This document shows positions 9,214-18,313 of a stretch of DNA of 64,000 bases, in pieces. Under the pieces are notes generated by a model that was given only the letters and a program-made list of their open reading frames with translations, did no database searches and was not told the DNA's origin. The first letter of the stretch is position 1; each line of letters starts with the position of its first letter. A program made the translations under genes and the position numbers. The DNA is taken from assembly GCF_030730865.1 (NCBI RefSeq), contig NZ_JAVALZ010000001.1, forward strand, positions 1,426,001 to 1,490,000. The letters are read 5' to 3'. This DNA is from Uliginosibacterium sp. 31-16 (GTDB lineage Bacteria > Pseudomonadota > Gammaproteobacteria > Burkholderiales > Rhodocyclaceae).

Positions 9214-9233
9214 TTTAGGGTACTTTCTTACTT
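9214..9233 (+). promoter_or_regulatory. Weak third copy of the pectin-gene palindrome
   Basis: The stretch TTTAGG then five bases then TTTCTTAC matches the site before the rhamnogalacturonan lyase at about 12 of 17 core positions, with the same spacing between TAGG and TTCTTAC. It lies about 70 bases before the TRAP binding-protein start. The outer arm bases (ACAA) are not kept, so the match could be chance. Confidence 0.3.
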
Positions 9234-9303
9234 TATGGCGGGTCGTTAGCATGGCTACGGCAGCGCACGCTGCCCAAGCCATATGACCCGGAGGAACCCG
9301 CCC

Positions 9304-10290
9304 ATGAAGTTCGCCCTGACTGGCATTGCCCTGGCTGTCGCCAGCCTGTTTGCAAGTGTTGCTCAAGCCGCTCCGACACCTGTCAATCTGCGTGTTGTGA
9401 CCCCATTCGCTACCGGCCACATCCTGGCTGATACCGCCGTCAAGTTCAAAGAAGAGCTGGAGGCCCGCGCCCCGCATATCAAGGTGTCGATTCAGACGGG
9501 GGTGCTCAACGAGCAGACCATCGATCCGGCCTTCCAGCCCTGCAGCGCAAGCGAGCGCGTCGGAGAGGTGCTCCTGACCGGGGGACAGCCCATTCAGGAT
9601 TACGCGCCGGCCTATTTCTTTTTCAACGGCCCGTACGTTATTCGTGACTTCAAACATCTGCAGGAGGTGTGGGAAAGCAAGATTGGCGACAAACTCGTCA
9701 AACAGCTCGAGGACGACGGCAAGATGGTGGCCTTCGATCCGGTTTATCGTGGTTTCCGGCAGTTCACTGCCAACAAGCCGATCAACACCCCTGCCGATTT
9801 CCAGAGCATGAAGCTGCGCCTTCCTCCTGTGCCGGACTGGATTGCGGTCTGGCAATCACTGGGGGTCGTCCCGGTGCAGGTGCCGCTGCCGGGTATCTAC
9901 GATGCGCTTAAAACCGGTGCTGCCGAAGCGTCCGAGGGCGACCTTACCCAGATCAAATCGCTCAAGCTGTACGAAGTACAAAGTCAGTTGATCATGACCA
10001 ACCATCTGGTTGGTTTCGGCATGCAGATGGCCAATGCCTGCTTCTATCGCAAGGAATTGTCGAAGGGAGATCAGAGCAAGGTTCGCCTGGCGCTCAAGAA
10101 AGCCGCGCAATGGGGAACCCGCACAATCCAGGAGCGTGAGGCCAGCCTGCTGGCCGAGTTGCAGGCGTCCGGCATGAAGATTGTCACTCCGGACGCTGCG
10201 GCGATCCGCACTGCGGCTGAACCGGCAATCAACCAGCTGTTTGCCACGAAGTGGACGGTTACCACCTGGAAGAAAGTCCTGGATCAGTAA
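9304..10290 (+). CDS. TRAP-type periplasmic solute-binding protein (DctP family)
   Basis: A 328-residue protein with a clear signal peptide cleaved near residue 23 (LFASVAQAA). A DctP-family fold follows: early strand NLRVVTPFATGHILADT, the helix motif KFKEELEARAP, and the ligand-arginine strand MKLRLPPVPDW. It then has a GAAEASEGDL segment where the family usually has GxVDGxE. GGAGGA at 9290-9295 stands 8 bases before the ATG at 9304. No dctQ or dctM permease gene is nearby, so it is either an orphan TRAP receptor or feeds a distant permease. The preceding gene carries a second DctP-like domain. The substrate is not readable; carboxylates or uronates are usual for the family. Confidence 0.88.
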   Translation: MKFALTGIALAVASLFASVAQAAPTPVNLRVVTPFATGHILADTAVKFKEELEARAPHIKVSIQTGVLNEQTIDPAFQPCSASERVGEVLLTGGQPIQDYAPAYFFFNGPYVIRDFKHLQEVWESKIGDKLVKQLEDDGKMVAFDPVYRGFRQFTANKPINTPADFQSMKLRLPPVPDWIAVWQSLGVVPVQVPLPGIYDALKTGAAEASEGDLTQIKSLKLYEVQSQLIMTNHLVGFGMQMANACFYRKELSKGDQSKVRLALKKAAQWGTRTIQEREASLLAELQASGMKIVTPDAAAIRTAAEPAINQLFATKWTVTTWKKVLDQ

Positions 10291-10302
10291 GCGTTTCAAG
10301 GA

Positions 10303-10333
10303 GTCTGGCTGGAGAGGCTTTCTCCAGCCAGAC
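10303..10333 (+). terminator. Perfect 13-bp hairpin after the TRAP binding protein
   Basis: Arms GTCTGGCTGGAGA (10303-10315) and TCTCCAGCCAGAC (10321-10333) pair perfectly around a 5-base loop, 12 bases after the stop. There is no T-run, so it may act as a 3'-end stabiliser or a factor-assisted terminator. Its CTGGAGAGGC core resembles the 40-nt hairpin repeats found elsewhere in the window, but it stands alone. Confidence 0.65.
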
Positions 10334-10487
10334 ACGGGTGCTGATTTCGCGGAACGCCCAATGCGGTTGAATCCTGACAGCACCCTCCAGGCATCCTTGC
10401 TGGACTGTCTGTCTGTACCATTTGGGATACCGTACCTCTGCCTGGTCGTGGATTCTCCTCCATCCATCTTCCGCTGGTCACTATTTA

Positions 10488-10510
10488 TTTGTAGGATTTA
10501 TTCTTACAAA
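10488..10510 (+). promoter_or_regulatory. Palindromic operator upstream of the rhamnogalacturonan lyase
   Basis: Near-perfect inverted repeat, TTTGTAGGA and TCTTACAAA with a 5-base centre, 61 bases before the lyase ATG. The same site in reverse orientation lies upstream of the arabinanase at 45162-45184, with 17 of 23 bases identical (TGTAGG-N2-TT-N-TTCTTACAA). The size and symmetry suit a dimeric repressor or activator site. I cannot name the regulator; none is encoded beside either gene. Confidence 0.7.
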
Positions 10511-10571
10511 CTACGATGCCACGGAGACGGGATATTTGTATCCCCGACAACAAGAACAGTGAGGAGACATG

Positions 10572-12713
10572 ATGCGTAGCAAGATTCTTGGCGGCATGGC
10601 CGTCATGCTGCTGGCAGCTAATGTGCAGGCAGCTACGGACTATCCGTCCGGTTATACCAAGTGTGCCAAGGAAGGCGCGGCCTGCGCCATGAGTGGCACG
10701 CGCAGCGTGGCATTCGGCAAATCCGGCGCGTTTGTATACGCCACCCTGAGTGGCAACTTTACCTGTCAGGCCTCGCTGTTCCCGTCGAACTCGATCACCG
10801 GCACGCGTTATTGCTCTTACGCGGCGACGACTTCTTCGTCCAGCTCCAGTTCCTCTTCGAGCAGCAGCTCGTCGTCCAGCAGTTCGAGCAGTTCCAGCTC
10901 GTCTTCAAGCAGCAGTTCGTCTTCCTCCTCCTCGTCGAGCAGCAGCTCAAGCAGCGGCGGTACCGGCAAGTACGTCGAGAAGCTCGACCGTGGCGTGGTG
11001 GCGGTTCCCGCTTCCAGCGGCATGCTGGTGAGCTGGCGCCTGCTGGGCACCGATCCTTCCGGCATCAGCTTCAACGTGTATCGCGGCTCGGTCAAACTCA
11101 ACAGCAGCCCGATCACGGGTGCCACCAACTATCAGGACACCGCCGGCAGCGCGGGTTCAGCCTACTCGGTGCGTCCGGTGATCAATGGCGTGGAGCAGTC
11201 TGCTGCCAGCGCCACCGTGCTGGCCAATCCCTACTTGAGCATCCCGATCAGCAAGCCGGCTGGCGGCACGACACCGGATGGTGTGGCGTACACCTACGAG
11301 GCCAACGATGGCTCGCCGGCGGACCTTGACGGCGACGGCCAGTATGAAATCGTGCTGAAGTGGCAGCCAACCAATGCCAAGGACAATTCGCAGTCCGGCT
11401 ATACCGGCAACACCTACATTGACGCCTACAAGCTCAACGGCACACGTTTGTGGCGCATCGACCTAGGCAAGAACATTCGCGCCGGCGCGCACTACACCCA
11501 GATGGTGGTGTATGACCTGGATAGCGACGGCAAGGCCGAGGTCATGCTCAAGACCGCTGACGGCACGAAGGACGGCAAAGGCACGGTAATCGGATCAAGT
11601 TCTGCCGACTACCGCAACAGCTCGGGCTACGTTCTGTCCGGCCCGGAATACCTGACGGTATTCAACGGCGCCACCGGGGCGGCGATGGCCACCACCAACT
11701 ACCTGCCGGCACGTGGCACGGTATCCAGCTGGGGGGATTCCTACGGCAATCGTGTGGATCGCTTCCTCGCTGGCGTGGCCTACCTCGATGGTACAAAACC
11801 GTCGGCGGTGTTCGCGCGTGGCTACTACACCCGTGCAGTGCTGGTTGCGTGGGACTGGCGTGATGGCAAGCTGAGCCAGCGCTGGACGCATGACAGCCCG
11901 ACTTCAGGTTCGGGTGCTTATGGTCAGGGAGCGCACTTCTTTACCGTGGGTGACGTTAACAACGATGGCAAGGATGACATCGTCTATGGCGCTGCCACCA
12001 TCAATGGCAGCGACGGCAAGCTGCTGTATCGCACGGGCCTCGGCCATGGTGATGCACTGCATATGACGGATCTGAACCCGAACCGCAGCGGTCAGGAAGT
12101 GTTCATGGTTCATGAGGAAACCGGTGCTGCCTATGGCATGGAGATGCACGATGCGGCCACCGGCAAGATCCTTTGGGGCGTGAAGACCGGCGTGGATACC
12201 GGGCGCGGCATGTGTGCGGACATCGACCCGGCCTATCCCGGTTACGAGTGCTGGTCCAGCGTGGGCGGCGTGTACAGTGCCACCGGCGTCTCGCTCAGCA
12301 GTTCCCGCCCGAGCATCAACTTCGGCATCTGGTGGGACGGCGATCTGTCGCGCGAACTGCTCGATGGCGTGAAGATCGACAAGTGGGTGCCGTCCTCCTC
12401 CAGTGTTACGCGTCTGGTTACGGGGGCTAATGCTGCGTCCAACAACAGCACCAAGGCCAATCCGGTGATCTCGGCAGATCTCTTCGGGGACTGGCGCGAG
12501 GAGGTGGTCTGGCGCAACACCGACAACAGTGCCCTGCTGGTATACACCACCGGCATCGTGACCAGCGCGCGCATTCCGACCTTGATGCACAACCCGCAAT
12601 ACCGCGTGCAGGTGGCCGGCCAGAACATGGCCTACAACCAGCCGCCGTATCCGAGTTACTTCCTCGGCAATGGCATGGGGGTTGCAGTTCAGCCGGCCGT
12701 GCGTACGCCCTGA
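10572..12713 (+). CDS. Rhamnogalacturonan lyase, family PL11, with polyserine linker
   Basis: A 713-residue secreted enzyme. A signal peptide (1-20) is followed by a small four-cysteine module (C31, C38, C65, C81) and a pure serine tract of about 41 residues (about 88-128) built from all six serine codons. The PL11 catalytic unit follows: an Fn3-like start (VPASSGMLVSWRLLGTDPSG), then an eight-bladed propeller with calcium-binding repeats DLDGDGQYE, DLDSDGKAE and DVNNDGKDD, and the conserved FGIWWDGDLSRELLDG and ADLFGDWREEVVWR. The family cleaves the rhamnogalacturonan I backbone by beta-elimination. GAGGAG at 10561-10566 favours the ATG at 10572 over 10569. Polyserine linkers are typical of Cellvibrio-like degraders. 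Confidence 0.93.
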   Translation: MRSKILGGMAVMLLAANVQAATDYPSGYTKCAKEGAACAMSGTRSVAFGKSGAFVYATLSGNFTCQASLFPSNSITGTRYCSYAATTSSSSSSSSSSSSSSSSSSSSSSSSSSSSSSSSSSSSSSSSSGGTGKYVEKLDRGVVAVPASSGMLVSWRLLGTDPSGISFNVYRGSVKLNSSPITGATNYQDTAGSAGSAYSVRPVINGVEQSAASATVLANPYLSIPISKPAGGTTPDGVAYTYEANDGSPADLDGDGQYEIVLKWQPTNAKDNSQSGYTGNTYIDAYKLNGTRLWRIDLGKNIRAGAHYTQMVVYDLDSDGKAEVMLKTADGTKDGKGTVIGSSSADYRNSSGYVLSGPEYLTVFNGATGAAMATTNYLPARGTVSSWGDSYGNRVDRFLAGVAYLDGTKPSAVFARGYYTRAVLVAWDWRDGKLSQRWTHDSPTSGSGAYGQGAHFFTVGDVNNDGKDDIVYGAATINGSDGKLLYRTGLGHGDALHMTDLNPNRSGQEVFMVHEETGAAYGMEMHDAATGKILWGVKTGVDTGRGMCADIDPAYPGYECWSSVGGVYSATGVSLSSSRPSINFGIWWDGDLSRELLDGVKIDKWVPSSSSVTRLVTGANAASNNSTKANPVISADLFGDWREEVVWRNTDNSALLVYTTGIVTSARIPTLMHNPQYRVQVAGQNMAYNQPPYPSYFLGNGMGVAVQPAVRTP

Positions 12714-12783
12714 AGACACTCCGTCGGGAGTGGAGCGCGGGGCGTTGGCAAGATGCTCGCCCCGGTTCCGCTCCGCCGTACCG

Positions 12784-12810
12784 AAAACCGCCTCCGGGCG
12801 GTTTTGCTTT
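12784..12810 (+). terminator. Intrinsic terminator of the rhamnogalacturonan lyase
   Basis: The stem AAAACCGCC (12784-12792) pairs with GGCGGTTTT (12797-12805) around TCCG, then GCTTTTGG follows. This is a standard rho-independent terminator 71 bases after the stop codon. Confidence 0.85.
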
Positions 12811-12829
12811 TGGTTGTTCCGGTCATGAG

Positions 12830-12909
12830 CCCGCAAGCCGCTCCGCGCTTGCTTTTGCGCGAAGACATGCTGTAAACGCTTGCCGGGTGCGGCTCTTCAG
12901 CCTGTGCTC
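12830..12909. repeat. Two 40-nt units of the CTGAAGA/TCTTCAG repeat family
   Basis: The unit at 12870-12909 ends its first 31 bases with GGTGCGGCTCTTCAG, like the units at 46421 and 43328. The preceding 40 bases end in GAAGACATG, like other units. The rest of the 12714-13121 gap holds the lyase terminator and the rhlE leader; I see no further gene there. Confidence 0.55.
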
Positions 12910-13121
12910 ACTGTAACTAGACACGAGAATTCACTTTGCACTGCAGCATTTAGCGGTTATCCTGCGCCGCCTGTGGCATGTGTTCCAGTCTCCCCGCCAC
13001 TGTCCTGTAGCAGCAGACTCGCTGCCCTCAGTAATTCACACGAACCTGCTTCGTCCTCCTCGACTGGAGCCGCACCCTGAAGGCAGCGGCTGGTCGACGC
13101 AGCTCTCTGATTGAGAGAAAA

Positions 13122-14798
13122 ATGTCCTTTGCATCCCTCGGGCTCATCGAGCCCCTCGTCCGCGCCGTTACCGAGCGTGGCTACACTACCCCTACGCCCA
13201 TTCAGACCCAGGCCATTCCGGCCGTGCTGGGTGGTGGCGACCTGCTCGCCGGCGCGCAGACCGGCACCGGCAAGACCGCCGGTTTCACCCTGCCGCTGCT
13301 GCAACGCCTGACCGAAACTCCGGCCCGCAAGCCTGGCGCGATCCGCGCGCTGGTGCTGACGCCGACCCGCGAACTGGCCGCCCAGGTCGAAGAATCCGTG
13401 CGCCACTATGGTGTGCACCTGCCGCTCAAGTCCATGATGATGTTCGGCGGTGTGTCCATTAACCCGCAGATCACCCAGCTCAAGCGCGGTGTCGACATTC
13501 TCGTCGCCACGCCGGGCCGCCTGCTGGACCACGTGCAGCAGAAGACTGTCGATCTGTCCGGTGTCGAAATCCTCGTACTGGATGAAGCCGACCGCATGCT
13601 CGACATGGGCTTCATCCGCGACATCAAGCGCGTGCTGGCCCTGCTGCCGAAGCAGCGCCAGAACCTGCTGTTCTCCGCGACCTTCTCGGACGAGATCAAG
13701 GAGCTGGCCGACAGCCTGCTGAACAAGCCCGCGCTGATCGAAGTGGCGCGTCGCAATGCCACGGTCGAAGCCATCACCCAGCGCGTCATGCTGGTTGATC
13801 AGAAAGCCAAACGTCATCTGCTCGCGCATCTGATCAAGGAACACGCCTGGTTCCAGGTTCTGGTGTTCACACGCACCAAGCACGGTGCCAACCGGCTGGC
13901 CGAGCAGCTCACCAAGGGCGGCACTCCGTCCCTGGCGATCCACGGCAACAAGAGCCAGAACGCCCGTACCCGTGCGCTCGCCGAATTCAAGAGCGGCGAC
14001 CTGCAGGTGCTGGTGGCGACCGACATCGCCGCGCGTGGCATCGACATTTCCGAGCTGCCGCATGTGGTGAATTTCGAGCTGCCCAATGTGCCGGAAGATT
14101 ACGTGCACCGTATTGGTCGGACCGGCCGTGCCGGCTCCACCGGTGAAGCCCTGTCGCTGGTAGCGCCGGACGAAACCGGTTTCCTCAGGGACATCGAGAA
14201 GCTTACCCGCCGCACGATCGAGCGCGTAGTCGTGCCGGCTTTCGAGATTCCGGCCGGTGCTGCTGCTGAAGATGCGCAACCGCGCCCGCCGCGTCAGCCG
14301 CAAGGTCGTGGGCGTCAAGCCCAGGGCCAGCGCCGCGAAGGCGGCACACCGGCCAGTGCGCCGCGCAGCCGCTCCGGCAGCGCTTCTTCGGGCAGGTCTT
14401 CTGCACAGCCGCGCGCAGCCGGCGCTGGTGAAGGCCGTGCGCCGCAGAGTGAGGCACGGCGCGGATCTGCAGGCGCATCGTCCGGACAGCCGCGCGGAAC
14501 GGGCTCTTCCGGGCAGCCTCGTCGCTCAGGTCCGTCGGGTGCGGCTTCCGGGCAGGCACGTCATGGTTCCTCGCAAGGTGCCAATGGTCGTCCGCAGCGC
14601 AGCAATGCACCGCGTGGCGAAGCCAATGGCAATGTCGCGCGTCCGCAGCGTGAAGTGAATGGCAATGTACTGGCGCAGCCGCGGCGTGATGTTAATGGCA
14701 ATCGCGCCCAGCCGGCCCGTTCGGGCGAGAGCCAGGGCGGCTTGCGTGGCGCGTTCTCGCGTGGCATCAGTGCCTTGCGCCGCCTGAGCGACAGCTGA
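13122..14798 (+). CDS. rhlE: DEAD-box RNA helicase, RhlE type
   Basis: A 558-residue protein. The Q motif is [13 protein letters not shown], motif I is AQTGTGKT (45-52), motif Ia is PTRELAAQ, motif II is DEAD (154-157), motif III is SAT (185-187), and motifs V and VI are [11 protein letters not shown] and [10 protein letters not shown]. RhlE helicases remodel rRNA precursors and mRNA during ribosome assembly and at low temperature. The core ends near residue 370. The last 180 residues are a disordered R/G/Q/S-rich tail with short repeats ([31 protein letters not shown]) that probably bind RNA. The start codon follows GAGAGAAAA. Confidence 0.95.
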   Translation: MSFASLGLIEPLVRAVTERGYTTPTPIQTQAIPAVLGGGDLLAGAQTGTGKTAGFTLPLLQRLTETPARKPGAIRALVLTPTRELAAQVEESVRHYGVHLPLKSMMMFGGVSINPQITQLKRGVDILVATPGRLLDHVQQKTVDLSGVEILVLDEADRMLDMGFIRDIKRVLALLPKQRQNLLFSATFSDEIKELADSLLNKPALIEVARRNATVEAITQRVMLVDQKAKRHLLAHLIKEHAWFQVLVFTRTKHGANRLAEQLTKGGTPSLAIHGNKSQNARTRALAEFKSGDLQVLVATDIAARGIDISELPHVVNFELPNVPEDYVHRIGRTGRAGSTGEALSLVAPDETGFLRDIEKLTRRTIERVVVPAFEIPAGAAAEDAQPRPPRQPQGRGRQAQGQRREGGTPASAPRSRSGSASSGRSSAQPRAAGAGEGRAPQSEARRGSAGASSGQPRGTGSSGQPRRSGPSGAASGQARHGSSQGANGRPQRSNAPRGEANGNVARPQREVNGNVLAQPRRDVNGNRAQPARSGESQGGLRGAFSRGISALRRLSDS

Positions 14799-14830
14799 AA
14801 AAGGCAGTTCGGCGCTTGCCGGGCTGAATG

Positions 14831-14860
14831 CACAAAGGGCCGCGTTTGCGGCCCTTTGTG
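14831..14860. terminator. Bidirectional terminator between rhlE and fructosamine kinase
   Basis: A perfect 13-bp stem, CACAAAGGGCCGC and GCGGCCCTTTGTG, encloses the loop GTTT between two convergent genes. The A- and T-rich ends of the arms serve both directions. Confidence 0.85.
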
Positions 14861-14877
14861 CGTCTGCGGATCTGGCG

Positions 14878-15777
14878 TCAGCGCCCCAGTTCGCGGGCGA
14901 GCTGTCCGGCGAGCTTCAGGCTCTGGTTGAGATAGCCGCGACCGAACAGGTTCAGGTGATTGAGGATGTGATACAGGTTGTACAGCGCTTTGCGCCGTTC
15001 GTAATTCTCATGCAGGGGCAGGGCTGTGCGGTAAGCGGCATAGAAACCGAGCGGAAAGCCGCCGAAGAGTTCGCTCATGGCGACATCGGCCTCGCGGTCG
15101 CCAAAATGGCAGGCCGGATCGAACAACACCGGGGTGCCGTCCGGCAAGGCGCCGATATTGCCGCTCCACAAATCGCCGTGCAGCAGGCTGGGCCGGGGGT
15201 GGTAGTCGATGAACAGGCCCGGCGTCTTTTCGCAGATGCGTTCGCCATGCTGCTGCAATTCGCCTTTGAAGCCGTTACGTGCGGCCAGCGCGAATTGTGG
15301 CTGCAAGCGCTTCTGCACGAAGAATTGCGACCAGTTGTCGGTCTCGCCGTTGGTTTGTGGCGTACTGCCGATGAAGTTGTCCTGCGGCCAGCCGAAATGC
15401 TCGCCGGTGCAACGATGCAACTCGGCCAGAGCTTCACCGGCCCGGCGGGCCTCGGCATCACTGCGCAATGGCGCGATATCCAGCCACTCAAGGAGCAGGA
15501 AGGCGTGCCCATCTGCTTCGCCAAGACCCAGTACCGCCGGGGTTCTCAGGGCTGGGCAGCGCGACAGGGCGCGCAGGCCATCGGCTTCCGCCGCGAACAT
15601 GGCCAGATCACCGGCAGGGCGGAGCTTGACGAAAACATCGCTGGTTGAACCGCCGAGTTTCAGTGTGGTGTTGATGTCACCACCGCTGATGGGTGTGATG
15701 CAGTCGATGCGGAAATCCATACCGATTGCGCTGCGAGCGCAGCCTTCAAGACTGGATCGCAGCGCTTCGCTGAGCAT
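14878..15777 (-). CDS. Fructosamine kinase family protein
   Basis: A 299-residue protein kinase-like protein. It has the nucleotide strand ISGGDINTTLKL, the lysine strand DVFVKLRP, and the hinge FLLLEWLD. The catalytic loop is LLHGDLWSGNIG and the metal aspartate lies in PVLFDPACHFGDREADVAM, followed by ELFGGF. These match the fructosamine-3-kinase/ketosamine kinase family, which phosphorylates glycated amines as a repair step. Its ATG overlaps the argH stop by one base (TAATG), so it is the second gene of an argH operon. Confidence 0.9.
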   Translation of the reverse strand: MLSEALRSSLEGCARSAIGMDFRIDCITPISGGDINTTLKLGGSTSDVFVKLRPAGDLAMFAAEADGLRALSRCPALRTPAVLGLGEADGHAFLLLEWLDIAPLRSDAEARRAGEALAELHRCTGEHFGWPQDNFIGSTPQTNGETDNWSQFFVQKRLQPQFALAARNGFKGELQQHGERICEKTPGLFIDYHPRPSLLHGDLWSGNIGALPDGTPVLFDPACHFGDREADVAMSELFGGFPLGFYAAYRTALPLHENYERRKALYNLYHILNHLNLFGRGYLNQSLKLAGQLARELGR

Positions 15778-17198
15778 TACTTCGCCAGTCTTGCGCGTGC
15801 CCGCGCAATCGCTGCGCGCACCTGCTCCGGTGCGGTGCCACCGATGTGATTGCGCGAGGCCAGCGAGCCTTCCACGGTGAGCACGCCGAAGATGTCATCG
15901 GCGAGTCTGTCGGCGGCTCCCGGCACATGACCCATCGAGGTGCGCAGTTCGGCCAGCGACATGTCGGGCAGATCGCAGCCTTTGGTTTCGGCTGCGCGCA
16001 CAGCCAGCGCCACGGCTTCGTGCGCGTCGCGGAAGGGCAGACCCTTCTTGACCAGATAATCAGCCAGATCGGTGGCAGTGGCGAAGCCGAGTTTGAGCGC
16101 TTCGCGCATGTTGTGCGCTTTCACCTTGATGCCGGTAATCATGTCGGCATAGATGCGCAGGGTGTCGATCATCGTGTCGGCGGCGTCGAAGATCGGTTCC
16201 TTGTCTTCCTGATTGTCCTTGTTGTAGGCCAGCGGCTGGCCCTTCATCAAAGTCAGCAGGGCGATCAGGTGACCATTCACGCGACCGGTCTTGCCACGCA
16301 CCAGTTCGGGCACGTCCGGATTCTTCTTCTGCGGCATGATGCTGCTGCCGGTGGTGAAGCGGTCGGCCAGATCGATGAAGCCGAAGCGCGGGCTCATCCA
16401 CAGGATCAATTCTTCGGACAGGCGTGACAGATGCATCATCGCCAGCGCCACGGCGGCGCAGAATTCGATGGCGAAGTCGCGGTCCGACACGGCGTCCAGC
16501 GAGTTCTCGCAGACTTCGTCGAAGCCCAGCTCGCGCGCGACGAATTCACGATCGATCGGATAGGTGGTACCTGCCAGCGCGGCAGAGCCCAGCGGCAGGC
16601 GGTTGGTGCGGCGGCGCACGTCGGCAAAGCGCTCGGCGTCGCGGCGCAGCATCTCGCTGTAGGCCATCAGGTGGTGGCCAAAGGTGACCGGCTGGGCGAT
16701 CTGCAGGTGTGTGTGGCCGGGCAAGGGTGTGGCCGCGTGCTCTTCGGCAAGCTTGAGCAGGTTGGTCTGGAAATCGCCGATCAGCACCAGAATGCTGTCG
16801 ATCGTGTCACGTAGCCACAGGCGGATGTCGGTGGCGACCTGATCGTTGCGTGAGCGGCCGGTATGCAGGCGTTTGCCGGCGTCACCGATCAGCGCGGTCA
16901 GGCGCTGCTCGATGTTCATGTGCACGTCTTCGCCGTCCAGCGTCCACACGAACTCGCCACGCTCGATTTCGCCGAGAATCTGCGCCATGCCACGCTCGAT
17001 ATCGGATAAATCCTGATTGCCAATGATCCCTTGTTTTGCCAGCATCCTGGCGTGCGCCAATGAACCGCGAATATCCTGCGCGGCCATGCGGCAATCGAAG
17101 AACACGGAAGCGGTGTAACGCTTGACCAGATCGGAGACGGGTTCGGAGAAGCGGCCAGACCAGGCGCCGGAAGCGTTGCCGGAGGATTTATCGGTCAT
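15777..17198 (-). CDS. argH: Argininosuccinate lyase
   Basis: A 473-residue member of the fumarase/aspartase superfamily. It has the SAL signature [22 protein letters not shown] near residue 110, and the catalytic histidine region [12 protein letters not shown]. It catalyses the last step of arginine synthesis, argininosuccinate to arginine plus fumarate. It starts opposite the algZ gene, with 59 bases between the two ATGs. Confidence 0.97.
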   Translation of the reverse strand: MTDKSSGNASGAWSGRFSEPVSDLVKRYTASVFFDCRMAAQDIRGSLAHARMLAKQGIIGNQDLSDIERGMAQILGEIERGEFVWTLDGEDVHMNIEQRLTALIGDAGKRLHTGRSRNDQVATDIRLWLRDTIDSILVLIGDFQTNLLKLAEEHAATPLPGHTHLQIAQPVTFGHHLMAYSEMLRRDAERFADVRRRTNRLPLGSAALAGTTYPIDREFVARELGFDEVCENSLDAVSDRDFAIEFCAAVALAMMHLSRLSEELILWMSPRFGFIDLADRFTTGSSIMPQKKNPDVPELVRGKTGRVNGHLIALLTLMKGQPLAYNKDNQEDKEPIFDAADTMIDTLRIYADMITGIKVKAHNMREALKLGFATATDLADYLVKKGLPFRDAHEAVALAVRAAETKGCDLPDMSLAELRTSMGHVPGAADRLADDIFGVLTVEGSLASRNHIGGTAPEQVRAAIARARARLAK

Positions 17199-17257
17199 AA
17201 TCAGCAGATTGGTTCATCAATAACGGTTTGGGTGGCAGCTTGTCACGCAAGGGGAAC

Positions 17258-18313
17258 ATGGCGGCAGCACCGGAGAAGACGACAAGTATAAAGCAAGCAC
17301 CAGAGCGCTCCGTGATTCCGGAGCGTTTGCGCGTGCCGGTGCCGGATTTCCGCAATCTCGGGGCGATCCTGCGCGTGCTGGGCTGCGGCAATCTGCTGAT
17401 GTTGCTGACCGTACTGATCCGTACGCCGCATCTGCGTGAGTTTGTGTATCACATGACAGTGATGGTGGGGCGGGCCGAATTGCCGTTGATGGCTCTGTCT
17501 GGCTGGCTGTACTGGCTGGGGCCCTGGCTCAACCGGCTGCACTGGCGTGACCTGACCCTGATTACCGGCTGCATGGCTGTGGCGCTGGCGATCATCTTCC
17601 AGACCTGGATCCTGCCCGCGGTGGATGCCGATGCCTATTTGCGCGGCTTGCTGTGGGCGGCAGGCAGTTCAGTAGCCGTGATGGCGTATTTCCGCTGGCG
17701 GCAGATCTCGCAGATGCCGGCGCTGGGGGAGGCACGCATCCTGGCGCTGACGGCGCGTATCCGCCCGCATTTTTTCTTCAACTGCATCAATGGCGTGCTT
17801 GGGGTAATGCGCTCTGAGCCCAAGCGCGCCGAGCAGGCACTGGAGTCGATGGCCGAGCTGTTTCGCGAACTGATGCGTGACAGCCGCGAACTGGTGCAGC
17901 TGTGCGATGAAATCGAGCTGTGCAACCGTTATCTGGAGCTGGAGCGATTGCGCCTGGGGGACCGTCTGAATGTGAAGTGGGAGCTCAAGCATGCGCCGCT
18001 CAACGCCCAGGTTCCGCCGCTCATGCTGCAACCCCTTCTCGAGAATGCGGTATGTCACGGTATAGAGCCAAACCCGGAGCCGGGACGCATCCTGGTGCGT
18101 ATCATCCGGCGTGGCAATATGCTCGACATGCGTATCAGCAATCCGCTCTGTCCGGGGGGCGGCCGGCGTGCTGGCGGAAACCGCATGGCGCTGAACAACA
18201 TCCGGGAACGATTGGCGCTGTTTTTTGATATGGAAGCTACCCTCTCTACTGAAGAGCAGGATGGCGAATTCAGGGTGCGGGTGCGCATCCCGCTGCGAAA
18301 AGAGGAGAAGTAA
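17258..18313 (+). CDS. algZ: Sensor histidine kinase, LytS/AlgZ type
   Basis: A 351-residue protein with about four membrane helices in the N-terminal half. A His_kinase domain follows, with the phospho-acceptor region ARIRPHFFFNCINGVLG (H171) and the ATP-binding N-box LQPLLENAVCHGIEP. A C-terminal GGNRMALNNIRERL segment takes the place of the usual G-box. The ATG at 17258 follows AAGGGGA; an upstream TTG at 17228 is less likely. Pairing with the downstream LytTR regulator (TAATG overlap) and neighbouring argH matches the AlgZ/AlgR arrangement of many beta- and gammaproteobacteria. The signal is unknown. Confidence 0.88.
   Translation: MAAAPEKTTSIKQAPERSVIPERLRVPVPDFRNLGAILRVLGCGNLLMLLTVLIRTPHLREFVYHMTVMVGRAELPLMALSGWLYWLGPWLNRLHWRDLTLITGCMAVALAIIFQTWILPAVDADAYLRGLLWAAGSSVAVMAYFRWRQISQMPALGEARILALTARIRPHFFFNCINGVLGVMRSEPKRAEQALESMAELFRELMRDSRELVQLCDEIELCNRYLELERLRLGDRLNVKWELKHAPLNAQVPPLMLQPLLENAVCHGIEPNPEPGRILVRIIRRGNMLDMRISNPLCPGGGRRAGGNRMALNNIRERLALFFDMEATLSTEEQDGEFRVRVRIPLRKEEK

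Noticed and set aside
12934-12961. Sigma-70 promoter for rhlE (TTGCAC and TATCCT, 16 bp apart)
   Set aside because: Only 3 of 6 and 4 of 6 consensus matches; not enough to list as a feature.
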